Origin: Saprospira grandis str. Lewin
GTDB lineage: Bacteria; Bacteroidota; Bacteroidia; Chitinophagales; Saprospiraceae
Direction: 5' to 3'
Length of the DNA stretch: 64,000 bases
Assembly (NCBI RefSeq): GCF_000250635.1
Contig: NC_016940.1
Span: 2,280,001 to 2,344,000, forward strand
The position numbers and the translations under genes are program-made. Under the pieces are notes generated by a model. It saw only the letters and a list, made by a program, of their open reading frames with translations. It was not told where the DNA came from and did no database searches. Below are positions 24,556 to 32,931 of this stretch, piece after piece; the first letter of the stretch is position 1; the number at the start of each line of letters is the position of its first letter.

Positions 24556-25899
24556 ATGACCAATCTTATGGCAAATTTTGATAAGATCCAAGCTCGCTTG
24601 GAGCAGTATAATGCAACCCTTGACCAACTCAAGGAGCTCTTTATGAGTGATGGGAAAATTGATGCCCAAGAACAAGAGCAAATCAACCAAATTGAAGCCG
24701 CTATTGCCCGCCTAGGCGAGCGCATTGGCTCGGCTACCGCTGCGGCAACTGCCGCCGCAGAAACTCCCGCCGAAACAGGCAGCGAAACGCCTGCCACAGA
24801 AACTCCCGCTCCTGCAGCCTCTTCTATTTCGGGCTCGGTGGGCAAAGGCGGAGACAATAAAGAGGCCGATGTGAAATTGGTCCAAGAACTACTCAAGAAA
24901 AAGGGCCAAAATGTAGCCGTAGATGGCGACTGTGGACCAAAAACTATCGCCGCTATCAAAGCTTTCCAACAAGCAGCCTTTGGCTGGCAAGATGGCCGCA
25001 TTGATCCAGGCGGGAAAAGCTGGGGCGCCCTCTCTGGCGGAAGCTCTTCTAGCTCTTCAGAGGATAGCAGCAGCTCAGATAGCAGCAGCGCTGATGCTGC
25101 AGCCACAACAGAAGAAGCCGCTCCAACAGGAGATCCCGTTCCAATTAAGGACCTTCAAGGATCTGTGGGCCAAGGCGGAAAAAATAATCCCGATGATGTC
25201 AAGGTGGTCCAAACCCTTCTCCGTGAAGAGTTTGACTATAAAGTGGATATCAGCGGAACTTGCGATAATAAGACCATTACCGCGATTAGTAATTTCCAAG
25301 CCACTAAATTGGGCGTCAGCAAACCCGATGGCCGTGTAGATCCAGGCGGAAAAAGCTGGAAGGGCCTCAATGGCGAAGGCCTACAAGAAGCCGCTATCCC
25401 TGGCCCCATGAATAAACCCAACTGGATCAAGGTGGCAGAGTCTGAGCTGGGCGTTACCGAAATCCCCGGCGCAGAAGATAACCCCCGAGTAATTGAGTAT
25501 CACTCGACTACTGGTGGCTTCCGCGATGATGAGACGCCTTGGTGCGCCTCTTTTGTCAACTGGGTGATGAATAAAGCAGGCCAAGGTGGAACAGGCAGCG
25601 CAATGGCGATGTCTTGGGCCAAATATGGTAAAAAGGTGGATAAACCCGCCTATGGCGCTATTGCCGTTTTGAGCTATGGCGGTGGAAAAGGCCATGTGGG
25701 CTTTGTGGTCGGCAAAAAGGGCGGCAATGTCTTGCTTTTGGGCGGTAACCAAAGCAATATGGTGAAAATCTCTGCCTTTAGCACCAGCAAGATTCACGCT
25801 TATGTCTTCCCTAACAACTTTGAGGTTCCCGAAAACTACTATACCTTCGGCGAAGCAGAAGGCGACTTTGAGACGACAGATTTCTCTCAAACTCGATAG
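24556..25899 (+). CDS. Two peptidoglycan-binding domains plus CHAP/TIGR02594-type amidase
   Basis: 447 residues, no signal peptide; an alternative start is the ATG at 24568. Order: helical N-terminus (1-57), Ala/Thr/Pro linker, PG-binding domain 1 (about 93-159), Ser-rich linker (162-180), PG-binding domain 2 (about 202-271), and a Cys peptidase/amidase domain (285-430) with PWCASFVNWV (Cys330) and KGHVGFVVG (His380). Both binding domains share the form SVGxGG...DVKxVQxLL...DGR(I/V)DPGGKSW, which I associate with toxin-like and tail-associated cell-wall enzymes. Expected to cleave the peptide part of peptidoglycan, complementing the lysozyme-like gene upstream. Confidence 0.86.
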   Translation: MTNLMANFDKIQARLEQYNATLDQLKELFMSDGKIDAQEQEQINQIEAAIARLGERIGSATAAATAAAETPAETGSETPATETPAPAASSISGSVGKGGDNKEADVKLVQELLKKKGQNVAVDGDCGPKTIAAIKAFQQAAFGWQDGRIDPGGKSWGALSGGSSSSSSEDSSSSDSSSADAAATTEEAAPTGDPVPIKDLQGSVGQGGKNNPDDVKVVQTLLREEFDYKVDISGTCDNKTITAISNFQATKLGVSKPDGRVDPGGKSWKGLNGEGLQEAAIPGPMNKPNWIKVAESELGVTEIPGAEDNPRVIEYHSTTGGFRDDETPWCASFVNWVMNKAGQGGTGSAMAMSWAKYGKKVDKPAYGAIAVLSYGGGKGHVGFVVGKKGGNVLLLGGNQSNMVKISAFSTSKIHAYVFPNNFEVPENYYTFGEAEGDFETTDFSQTR

Positions 25900-25919
25900 G
25901 GCCAATTGGCGCTAGACGC

Positions 25920-25955
25920 AAAGGGGCGGTCGGATTTTCCGACCGCCCCTTTTTT
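25920..25955 (+). terminator. Rho-independent terminator after the amidase-like gene
   Basis: 14-bp stem AAAGGGGCGGTCGG / CCGACCGCCCCTTT with the loop ATTTT, then T run. Confidence 0.94.
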
Positions 25956-25990
25956 GTCTTTTTCGGGCCCCTTGGGGCCTTTTGTCGAGC

Positions 25991-26133
25991 TGGCCCAGCG
26001 CTGCGCAGCCGTGGCCGAAGGCCAGACCCAAGGCGAAACGAAGTGGAGCCTGCAGGGCCGAGCAGACCTGCGAGCGGCGTAGCATAGCGGCGGCCGCCTT
26101 GGCTTTGCCAAGGCGGCCGCGGGCCCCAAAAAA
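25991..26133 (-). repeat. Intergenic structured element, copy 9 (-)
   Basis: C-type copy. On the minus strand: GGGGCCCGC, a long head hairpin GGCCGCCTTGGC-aaa-GCCAAGGCGGCC, GCCGCTATGCTACGCCGCTC, core, hairpin 1 AGGC...GCCT (loose), hairpin 2 TGGCC-ttc-GGCCA, end GCGCAGCGCTGGGCC. Its head hairpin is nearly identical to that of copy 12. Confidence 0.85.
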
Positions 26134-26144
26134 CAGCAGAAAAA

Positions 26145-26603
26145 CTACTGCTCTTGCTCTTCGTTATTGAAGTAATTCATCAGGTCCGAAGAAACTCGGT
26201 CCATGCCATTTACGCCCATTTTGGCGGCAATTTGAAACATATTATTGGTCACTAGGGCCGTGGCCAGGGCCTCGGCGCCAGCAATATGAATGGTATCATT
26301 GACCTTTTCATGCAGGCGGTTGAGGCGCAACATTACTCGGCCCAACTGCTGATAAAGTTCTAAATCTCGCTTCATTTCGGCCACATCAATATAGTCGGGC
26401 AAAACATCATCATGCTGCTCTGCCGCTCGAATTGTCTCCTCGACAAAGATTTCATTTTCTCTATGGAGTTTGGGGAAAGAAGCGCGCTCGTCTTGGGTAA
26501 GCGAGAGCAAAAAGGGGAGCTTTTCTTCAATTTGGGTCACTAATTGGCGGACCTCTTCTACCATATCGGTAGTCAATTCGATAGAAATGCGATTTTCGGC
26601 CAT
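26145..26603 (-). CDS. Helical hypothetical protein
   Basis: 152 residues, acidic and entirely helical in appearance (LVTQIEEKLPFLLSLTQDERASF, LELYQQLGRVMLRLNRLHEKVND), no signal or membrane span. It may form a four-helix bundle. No family recognised and no catalytic motif. It lies downstream of the HNH nuclease gene on the same strand with an 82-base gap. Confidence 0.7.
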   Translation of the reverse strand: MAENRISIELTTDMVEEVRQLVTQIEEKLPFLLSLTQDERASFPKLHRENEIFVEETIRAAEQHDDVLPDYIDVAEMKRDLELYQQLGRVMLRLNRLHEKVNDTIHIAGAEALATALVTNNMFQIAAKMGVNGMDRVSSDLMNYFNNEEQEQ

Positions 26604-26685
26604 TGGATTTATTTTTTAAATGAAATGAGCTTAATACCTCTTCAATATAGGCTTTTTTGAAGGAAAATGAAATTTTATGCTCCTG

Positions 26686-27564
26686 CTAATCTCGGCTATA
26701 TCCCTGAAAAACCTCTTGCAAATGCCAGTCGAGATAGTCCTCTTTGGGCCGATATTTTTTGAGATGAGGCAGACGGATTTGCTGGGCCTGATGCCGCAGT
26801 AAATAGTAATCCAAACCCTCGCCATGTACCTTATGCGAGACCTGCATGCGCAAGGAATCATCAATCCGAAAAGCGCCCAGATCAAAGAGTTTGTGGTGCA
26901 TGCTGCAAAGGGCCAGGCCATTTTCTGCCCGATCGGGCCCGCCCGCCTGATGCCACTTAATATGAGCGGCCTCTAAGGCCAAAGGCTGATGCCCCAGCCG
27001 CAAATTGAAGCCACAAACCGCACAGGCATAGCCATAGGCCTCCAAAATTTGGCCCCGAAAACGAGGGTCTCTTTTTCGCCTTTTGCTAAGCAAAAAGGCA
27101 GGTTCTAGCTCTAAGCCCACGGCTTGCAAAATATTTTGGTGCAGACTTTCGGGGAAGTTGCGCTGCAAAAGCTGCTCGGCCAAATGCCCCACTAAATCGG
27201 GTTGCTCTCGCAAAAGCGCTTGCATCTCGGCAGGGAATTGAGCGCTGATGCCTTCTTCTCGGAGTCGCTTGGGCGAGCTATTGATTTTACCATCGATGCG
27301 ATGCAGTTCACTGAGTTCCCAAATCTTATCTGAGCTTAGGTAGACAAAAGGGTAGTTGGGGCCAGGTGCACTATTTGGTGGACCAAACTCCCGAAAATAA
27401 TCCTTCAGCTTTGCTTCTTCCTCTGCATACTGCAGTTTTGTTCGGCCTTGTTGCCAGGCGGCTAGGGCATACAGCAGCAAAAGCGGTTTGTGCGGGGCTC
27501 GTTTGCCCTTGGCTTTCCAGCTTTTGATTTTGGCCCAGCGGCTTTCTAGTTCTTTTCGGTCCAT
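26686..27564 (-). CDS. HNH restriction-like endonuclease (possible sulfur-binding type IV enzyme)
   Basis: 292 residues. The C-terminal half has an HNH nuclease: CAVC (181-184), AAHIKWHQAGGP (His201), ENGLALCSMHHKLFD (Asn215, Cys220, His223-224). The N-terminal half starts APHKPLLLLYAL, typical of COG3440-type predicted restriction endonucleases, some of which bind phosphorothioate DNA through this domain and cut as type IV restriction enzymes. Phosphorothioate specificity is inference. No dnd or methylase gene is adjacent. It starts 3 bases after the pdxH stop, so it appears to be expressed from the pdxH transcript. Confidence 0.82.
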   Translation of the reverse strand: MDRKELESRWAKIKSWKAKGKRAPHKPLLLLYALAAWQQGRTKLQYAEEEAKLKDYFREFGPPNSAPGPNYPFVYLSSDKIWELSELHRIDGKINSSPKRLREEGISAQFPAEMQALLREQPDLVGHLAEQLLQRNFPESLHQNILQAVGLELEPAFLLSKRRKRDPRFRGQILEAYGYACAVCGFNLRLGHQPLALEAAHIKWHQAGGPDRAENGLALCSMHHKLFDLGAFRIDDSLRMQVSHKVHGEGLDYYLLRHQAQQIRLPHLKKYRPKEDYLDWHLQEVFQGYSRD

Positions 27565-27567
27565 GAC

Positions 27568-28239
27568 TTAAGGCGCTAAGCGTTCGATTTTCCATTTTTT
27601 CTCTTCGCCCTCAATTTTGTCTATGGTATAACGAAGGCGGTCGTGCAGGCGGCTGCGGCGGCCCTGCCAAAACTCGAAGCGGTAGGGTCGGACCAAATAG
27701 CCACCCCAGTTTTCGGGCATGGGAATCTCTGTTCCCTCTGGGTATTTTGCCTTCAGCTCGGCCAAACGATCTTCCAAAACAGAACGATCGCTAATCACTT
27801 GACTCTGAGCCGAGGCTAGGGCTCCAAATTGGCTATCTCGAGGGCGAGAGCGGAAATACTGCTCAGAAGCCGAGGCGCTCAACTTTTCGACTAGGCCATC
27901 TATGCGAATTTGGCGCTCCATTTCGATCCAAGCAAAAACCAAGGCAGCCTGCGGGTTCAGATCGAGTTGTTGTCCTTTGGCGCTGCCATAATTCGTATAA
28001 AAATACAGGCCTTTTTCATCAAATCCCTTGAGCAGAACGATGCGGGCCGCGGGCCGCCCCTGTTCGTCTACCGTGGCCAAGGTCATGGCGTTGGGCTCGG
28101 GCAAATTGGCATTTAAAGCAGCCTTGAACCAGTTTTCAAACTGCCGAAAAGGGCTTTCGGCTACCTCAGTTTCTAATAGGCTGCCCATTTGATAATCTTC
28201 TCTTAATTGGGCGACCTTCTCATTTAAATCTCGATTCAT
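27568..28239 (-). CDS. pdxH: Pyridoxamine 5'-phosphate oxidase
   Basis: 223 residues, normal length. It oxidises pyridoxine or pyridoxamine phosphate to pyridoxal phosphate with FMN. Family features: EPNAMTLATVDEQGRPAARIVLLKGFDEKGLYFYTNY, SRPRDSQ(FG)A, and the C-terminal PYRFEFWQGRRSRLHDR substrate block. The HNH nuclease gene follows almost directly. pdxA is encoded at 31346, also on the minus strand. Confidence 0.96.
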   Translation of the reverse strand: MNRDLNEKVAQLREDYQMGSLLETEVAESPFRQFENWFKAALNANLPEPNAMTLATVDEQGRPAARIVLLKGFDEKGLYFYTNYGSAKGQQLDLNPQAALVFAWIEMERQIRIDGLVEKLSASASEQYFRSRPRDSQFGALASAQSQVISDRSVLEDRLAELKAKYPEGTEIPMPENWGGYLVRPYRFEFWQGRRSRLHDRLRYTIDKIEGEEKKWKIERLAP

Positions 28240-28350
28240 ATGCTTATCCTGTTTGAAATGAAAAAAACGGCTTACAGTAAGTTAGTAGGAACTCCTTTAA
28301 AAGCGGCATCTGCTAGGCAGAAAATTAGCTTTCTGGGGTTTTTAATAGAC

Positions 28351-28384
28351 TGCGCTATAAAGCGCAGCAAAACTAATATCTTTG
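28351..28384 (+). promoter_or_regulatory. Possible promoter/operator ahead of the KpsF-like gene
   Basis: TATCTTTG (28377-28384) fits the -7 consensus. The inverted repeat TGCGCT-ataa-AGCGCA (28351-28366) occupies the place where a -33 box would be, so it could be an operator or RNA hairpin. No TTTG -33 box is visible. Confidence 0.35.
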
Positions 28385-28419
28385 GGCTGCTCTCTGACAA
28401 ACTTGTTTAAAAATAGTGT

Positions 28420-29364
28420 ATGTCTTATCAAGAAACTGCAAAATCGGTATTTGAGTTGGAGGCCAAGGCCCTTCAGCAACTTGGCCAAAAAATTAACAGT
28501 CATTTTGATGGGGCTGTTCAGGCTATTCTCAATTGCTCGGGCCGCTTGGTGGTCTGTGGCATGGGCAAATCGGGCCTGATTGGGAAGAAGATTGCGGCGA
28601 CTTTGGCCAGTGTGGGCCGCCCTAGCTTTTTTCTCCACCCTTCAGAGGCCATTCATGGCGATTTGGGGATGCTGATGGAAAATGACTGCTTTTTGAGCCT
28701 TTCTAATTCGGGAGAAACGGATGAACTCTTGCAAATTTTGCCTCATATTCAAGCGCTCGAGCTGCCGCATATTTGTATTGTGGGCCGCCCCAAATCAACC
28801 TTGGCCCGTTATGCCGACTTTGTCCTAGATGTGGGCGTTTCGGTAGAGGCCGCCCGCCTGCAGGCGGTTCCCTTAGCCTCTAGCCTGACCGCCCTGGCCA
28901 TGGGCGATGCCCTAGCCGCGGCCTATATTGAGGCCAGCAATTTCCAACAGGCCGATTTTTTGCGCTATCATCCTGGCGGCAACCTCGGCAAGCGCCTGCT
29001 CACTAAGGTCCAAGAGGCCATGCAAAGCGAAAAATTGCCCCTTGTTGGTCCAAATACCAATATGCAAGAGCTACTATTGACGATTTCGGCTGGGCAGCTG
29101 GGCCTAGCCATTGTTCAGGAGGCCGGAAAAGTCTTGGGCATTATTACCGATGGCGATTTGCGCCGCCAACTGAGCCAAACGGCCAATGATGCCTTTTTTG
29201 CCCTGAAGGCCAAGGCCCTAATGACGCCAAGACCCAAAACTATTTCTCCCCAAGCCTCTTTGCTCGATGCCGAGGAGCAAATGCAGCAGCTGAGAATCAA
29301 CGCCCTTTTGGTCCTTGAAGAAGAACGCCTGCTGGGGATTATTGCCAAGCAACATCTTAAGTAG
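28420..29364 (+). CDS. kdsD: D-arabinose 5-phosphate isomerase, SIS plus CBS domains
   Basis: 314 residues. The SIS domain (about 25-170: GMGKSGLIGKKIAATLASVG, SLSNSGETDELL) and two CBS repeats (about 200-314: ITDGDLRRQL, KALMTPRPKTI) give the KdsD/KpsF/GutQ layout. It makes arabinose 5-phosphate from ribulose 5-phosphate, the first step to Kdo for lipopolysaccharide. kdsA is in the same window (57381), which supports this role, though paralogues exist. Confidence 0.92.
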   Translation: MSYQETAKSVFELEAKALQQLGQKINSHFDGAVQAILNCSGRLVVCGMGKSGLIGKKIAATLASVGRPSFFLHPSEAIHGDLGMLMENDCFLSLSNSGETDELLQILPHIQALELPHICIVGRPKSTLARYADFVLDVGVSVEAARLQAVPLASSLTALAMGDALAAAYIEASNFQQADFLRYHPGGNLGKRLLTKVQEAMQSEKLPLVGPNTNMQELLLTISAGQLGLAIVQEAGKVLGIITDGDLRRQLSQTANDAFFALKAKALMTPRPKTISPQASLLDAEEQMQQLRINALLVLEEERLLGIIAKQHLK

Positions 29365-29366
29365 GA

Positions 29367-29489
29367 TTTGGGGCCTCCGCTGCGCTGCGCTTGCGGCGCT
29401 ATGTTGCGGGGCTCGCAGGTCTGCTCGGCCCTGCGGCGGCTGCGCCGCCTGGGTCTGGCCTGACGGCCACCCCTCCACAGCGCTAGGCC
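29367..29489 (+). repeat. Intergenic structured element, copy 10 (+)
   Basis: TTTGGGGCCTCCGCTGCGCTGCGC head, CGCTATGTTGCGGG, the core at about 29410-29433, hairpin 1 GGCGGC-tgc-GCCGCC, hairpin 2 TGGCC-tgac-GGCCA, end CACAGCGCTAGGCC. It begins 2 bases after the kdsD stop codon. Confidence 0.86.
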
Positions 29490-29522
29490 AAGGAGGCCTG
29501 GCCCTACACACAAACTAAAACT

Positions 29523-31085
29523 ATGTATCCATACCTTTTTGCCATCAGTCTGATTTGTACGGCCTCCTTTTTGCGGGCCCAATCTCTTTTTAGTTTAGAA
29601 CAACTAGAAAACGATGAGGAAATTCCCCTCTACTATTCGGTAGATAAGGCCTATATAGAAAAAGCCAAGGCCTATAAGCTACGCCTCTACAAACAGGCCA
29701 ATAGTCTGCCGCCTTTAGTGGCCCAATTGCCCAATTTGCAAGCCCTTTATGCCGAACATATTTACTTTGAGCATTTAACGGAGGCCATTGGCGATTTAGA
29801 ACAGCTACAACTGCTTTCTCTTCGGCATAATAAGGTGAAAGAACTGCCCGAAGCCCTGGCCAAATTGCAAAACCTCAAGTGGCTGGACCTCAGCAAAAAT
29901 CGTCTGACAAGCTTTCCCTATCCCTTGGACCAATTAGGCGGCTTAGAAACATTGCAACTGCAAGAAAATGATATCGATAGCCTGCCCGCCGATTTATCGA
30001 ACTGGCAAAATTTGCAATATCTGGACCTCTCTAATAATTATTTTGTAGACCTTGGTGGCCTGCCTAAATTGCCCAATTTGCAGTATCTAGATCTCTATTA
30101 TAATAAGCTAGAAGAACTAGATAGCCTGCTCTGGCAAATGGAGAACCTACAACAACTCAATTTGGGCCGAAACCCCCTCAAAAATCCAGAACAACTCTTT
30201 GAGCAACTGCCTGCACTCAAACAACTCTATGAGCTACAATTGCCCGAATTGGGCCTAGAGCAACTGCCCAGTAATTTGGACCAATTGCAGCAAATAGAAC
30301 GCCTTAACCTCAAGGGGAATAAACTAAAAGCCATAGACGAAAGCCTCTATAGCATGAAGGACCTCTTTTGGCTAGACCTCTCTGATAACCGACTCGATAG
30401 CCTCTCGCCCAGAATAGGCGAGCTAGAGCATTTGGTTTGGTTAGACTTGGCTGGAAATGATCTAGAGGTTTTGCCCGATAGCCTAAAATATCTGGAAAAT
30501 CTCCGCTACCTCAGTATTCGGGTGATGGACCTCAAGGGCTTTCCAGAGGTAGTCTGCGAACTGCCCAACCTAGAAGAGCTCAATGCCGCCAATGTTCAGA
30601 TTTATAGTTTGCCCAGTAGCATGGAAAAAATGCAAAACTTAAGGGCCATTGATTTGAGCTATAACAAATACCTTAAACCAGGCCAGGTTTTTGCCCGCTT
30701 GGCCAAACTCCCTCGCTTGAGCAGCCTAAAATTAGCGGGGACCAAATATAACTACCTCCCCCCCAATATTGGCGATTTGCAGGCCCTAGAAATCTTGGAC
30801 CTCTCGGATAATGATTTTGGCCAACTACCCGATAGTCTGTATAGCCTACGCAATTTGCGCCAACTGAATTTGGCCGATACCAAGCTGCGCAAACTCAAGC
30901 ATAAAATTGGGCAATTGGAGAACTTGGAAGAGCTCGATTTGCGCTATAATAGCAAATTGGACCATTTGCCAGAAAGCATTAAGCAGTGCAAAAAGCTAAA
31001 GAAAATCTATTTGAGGGGCTGCCCTATTCCCGAAGAAGAAAAGGCTTGCCTCCGAGAATGGTTGCCTGGCGTAAAGCTCTATTAA
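29523..31085 (+). CDS. Exported leucine-rich repeat protein
   Basis: 520 residues. Signal peptide (MYPYLFAISLICTASFLRAQS), then about 18 leucine-rich repeats of 22-24 residues from near residue 60 to the end (LQNLKWLDLSKNRLTSFP type). No enzyme domain and no membrane anchor. Such proteins usually mediate binding to other proteins or surfaces. No partner is apparent nearby. Confidence 0.88.
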   Translation: MYPYLFAISLICTASFLRAQSLFSLEQLENDEEIPLYYSVDKAYIEKAKAYKLRLYKQANSLPPLVAQLPNLQALYAEHIYFEHLTEAIGDLEQLQLLSLRHNKVKELPEALAKLQNLKWLDLSKNRLTSFPYPLDQLGGLETLQLQENDIDSLPADLSNWQNLQYLDLSNNYFVDLGGLPKLPNLQYLDLYYNKLEELDSLLWQMENLQQLNLGRNPLKNPEQLFEQLPALKQLYELQLPELGLEQLPSNLDQLQQIERLNLKGNKLKAIDESLYSMKDLFWLDLSDNRLDSLSPRIGELEHLVWLDLAGNDLEVLPDSLKYLENLRYLSIRVMDLKGFPEVVCELPNLEELNAANVQIYSLPSSMEKMQNLRAIDLSYNKYLKPGQVFARLAKLPRLSSLKLAGTKYNYLPPNIGDLQALEILDLSDNDFGQLPDSLYSLRNLRQLNLADTKLRKLKHKIGQLENLEELDLRYNSKLDHLPESIKQCKKLKKIYLRGCPIPEEEKACLREWLPGVKLY

Positions 31086-31119
31086 CAGCGCATTTTACTG
31101 GGGGCGCAGCCCCTTTGAT

Positions 31120-31244
31120 GGCCTAGCGATGTGCAGCAGTGCGGCGCAGCCGCAGACCAAGGCCGTCAGGCCGCAGGGCCGAGCAGACCTGCGAGCTGCG
31201 AAACGTAGCGCCGACGACCGAAGGGAGGCGGAGGCCCCAAAAAA
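31120..31244 (-). repeat. Intergenic structured element, copy 11 (-)
   Basis: A-type. On the minus strand: GGGGCCTCCGCCTCCC, CGTCGGCGCTACGTTTCGCAG, core, hairpin 1 GGCC-tgac-GGCC, hairpin 2 TGCGGC-tgc-GCCGCA, end CACATCGCTAGGCC. Nearly the same as copy 20 apart from the hairpin arms. Confidence 0.87.
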
Positions 31245-31307
31245 GATGATTATTCATCTAAATCGTTTTTCTCTTTGAGCGTTATTTACAGGCAGATGCC
31301 CAGAACT

Positions 31308-31343
31308 AAAAAGGGCTGTCGGAATTCTCCAACAGCCCTTTTT
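31308..31343 (-). terminator. Rho-independent terminator of pdxA
   Basis: AAAAAGGGCTGT-c-GGA / TCC-a-ACAGCCCTTTTT, one C-A mismatch, AATTC-type loop, and T run on the minus strand. Confidence 0.9.
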
Positions 31344-31345
31344 GC

Positions 31346-32899
31346 TTAGTCCTTATTCAGTTCCTCTTGCTTCTGCACATTTTTAGGAGCTTCGGCTTTG
31401 GGTTCCTGTTTTTTGGGTTCCTGCTTCTGCACATTTTTAGGAGCTTCGGCCTTAGGTTCCTGTTTTTTGGGTTCCTGCTTCTGCTCATTTTTAGGAGCTT
31501 CGGCCTTAGGTTCCTGTTTTTTGGGTTCCTGTTTCTGCACATTTTTAGGAGCTTCGGCTTTGGGTTCCTGTTTTTTGGGTTCCTGCTTCTGCTCATTTTT
31601 AGGAGCTTCGGCTTTGGGTTCCTGTTTTTGGGGTTCCTGCTTCTGCTCATTTTTAGGAGCTTCGGCCTCTTTATTTTCTACAGTATCTGTAGGACGGGGA
31701 CCCTTGCGTTTTGGTCCACGAGGGGGGCGCTTACTGCTGCGCTTGCCTTTTCCTTTGGGGTCCTCCTCATTCGTCTCCTCTTGTTTAGGAGCATCTTTTC
31801 GTTCTTGTTGGCGTTGCTTGCGGTATTTCCGTCTTTCCTGTTCCTCTTCCTTTTCGTATTGTTCTAGGCTAATACTAGGCATTTCATTAGCGTGCATATC
31901 CTCATAATTGGCCCTATTTCTATGGGCATCGATAGCCAGATAGAGCGCACGGCGGAAAGAGTCGGCATCGGCTACATTTTTTCCGGCCAAATTGAAGGCG
32001 GTCCCATGGTCTGGAGAAGTGCGGACAAAGGGCATTCCTGCGGTAAAATTGACCCCTTGACCAAAAGAGAGGGCCTTAAAAGCCACCAGTCCTTGGTCGT
32101 GGTACATGGCCAAAATGGCGTCAAAATTTTTATAATTTTGGCTACCAAAGAATCCATCGGCAGGGTAGGGGCCAATAGCCATAATGCCTTCTTTTTTGGC
32201 TTTTTCGATAGCGGGGAGAATCACTTCTTGCTCTTCGGTCCCAATATTTCCACCATCGCTAGCGTGGGGATTAAGGCCCAGAACGGCAATTTTTGGGCGG
32301 TCCAGCCCAAAGTCGGCCCGCAAACTATGGTGCATCAGTTGTAGCTTGCGCAAAACGGTTTGGCTATTGATGGCATCGGCCACTTGGCGAATAGGGAGAT
32401 GATTGGTCACTAGGCCTACACGGAGGTTTTCATGCACCAGCATCATTAGATTTTCTTTGCTACCCAATTGCTCGGCCAGATACTCGGTATGTCCCGTATG
32501 CGGAAAGTTGGCTAGCTGCATAGCCTCCTTATTGATTGGGGCTGTGACTAGGGCATCTACATAGCCATCTTTTAGGGCCTGTACGGCTTTTTCGAGGGCG
32601 ATATAAGCATATTTGCCAGCTTCTTCAGAGATATTGCCCAAATTGATACGAACATTATCGCTCCAACAATTGACCACATTGATTTGTCCTTCTTCTGGCT
32701 GTTCTCCTTCTTCTATGGTATGAAACTGAAAACTGCGCAGCTTGACAATATTCTTATGGTAGGCCAAGATCTTGGCCGAACCAAAAATAACGGGCGTACA
32801 AAGTTCGGTAATGCGGCTATCGCCTAATGTCTTGAGGAGAACTTCTGGACCAATACCGTTAATGTCTCCAATAGAAATTCCTATTTTAATCTTTTCCAT
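31346..32899 (-). CDS. pdxA: 4-hydroxythreonine-4-phosphate dehydrogenase with long repetitive C-terminal tail
   Basis: 517 residues. Residues 1-344 are a full PdxA (GDINGIGPEV, HTGHTEYLA, LNPHASDGG with metal-binding His, YHDQGLVAFK, TSPDHGTAFN), an oxidoreductase of pyridoxal phosphate synthesis. About 173 extra residues follow: a basic/acidic stretch rich in Lys, Arg and Glu, then about five and a half copies of an 18-residue Gln/Lys/Glu/Pro/Ala repeat. The normal enzyme is 330-360 residues. The tail is in frame with no stop, so it is a real fusion on this sequence. Gap of 32 bases to the phosphatase gene upstream. Confidence 0.93.
   Translation of the reverse strand: MEKIKIGISIGDINGIGPEVLLKTLGDSRITELCTPVIFGSAKILAYHKNIVKLRSFQFHTIEEGEQPEEGQINVVNCWSDNVRINLGNISEEAGKYAYIALEKAVQALKDGYVDALVTAPINKEAMQLANFPHTGHTEYLAEQLGSKENLMMLVHENLRVGLVTNHLPIRQVADAINSQTVLRKLQLMHHSLRADFGLDRPKIAVLGLNPHASDGGNIGTEEQEVILPAIEKAKKEGIMAIGPYPADGFFGSQNYKNFDAILAMYHDQGLVAFKALSFGQGVNFTAGMPFVRTSPDHGTAFNLAGKNVADADSFRRALYLAIDAHRNRANYEDMHANEMPSISLEQYEKEEEQERRKYRKQRQQERKDAPKQEETNEEDPKGKGKRSSKRPPRGPKRKGPRPTDTVENKEAEAPKNEQKQEPQKQEPKAEAPKNEQKQEPKKQEPKAEAPKNVQKQEPKKQEPKAEAPKNEQKQEPKKQEPKAEAPKNVQKQEPKKQEPKAEAPKNVQKQEELNKD
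31361..31670 (-). repeat. 54-bp tandem repeats encoding the PdxA tail
   Basis: The motif GAGCTTCGG recurs at 31387, 31441, 31495, 31549, 31603 and 31657, exactly 54 bases apart. Units differ by few bases, giving Asn-Glu or Asn-Val at one place and Gln or Lys at another. High identity suggests recent expansion; the long open frame on the opposite strand is a by-product. Confidence 0.93.
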
Positions 32900-32931
32900 G
32901 ATTGCTTAAAATGAGCGCATAAAAAAAAGCC

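Noticed and set aside
31367-31907. Long + strand frames opposite the PdxA tail
   Set aside because: They are antisense products of the 54-bp repeat; the minus frame continues a complete PdxA.
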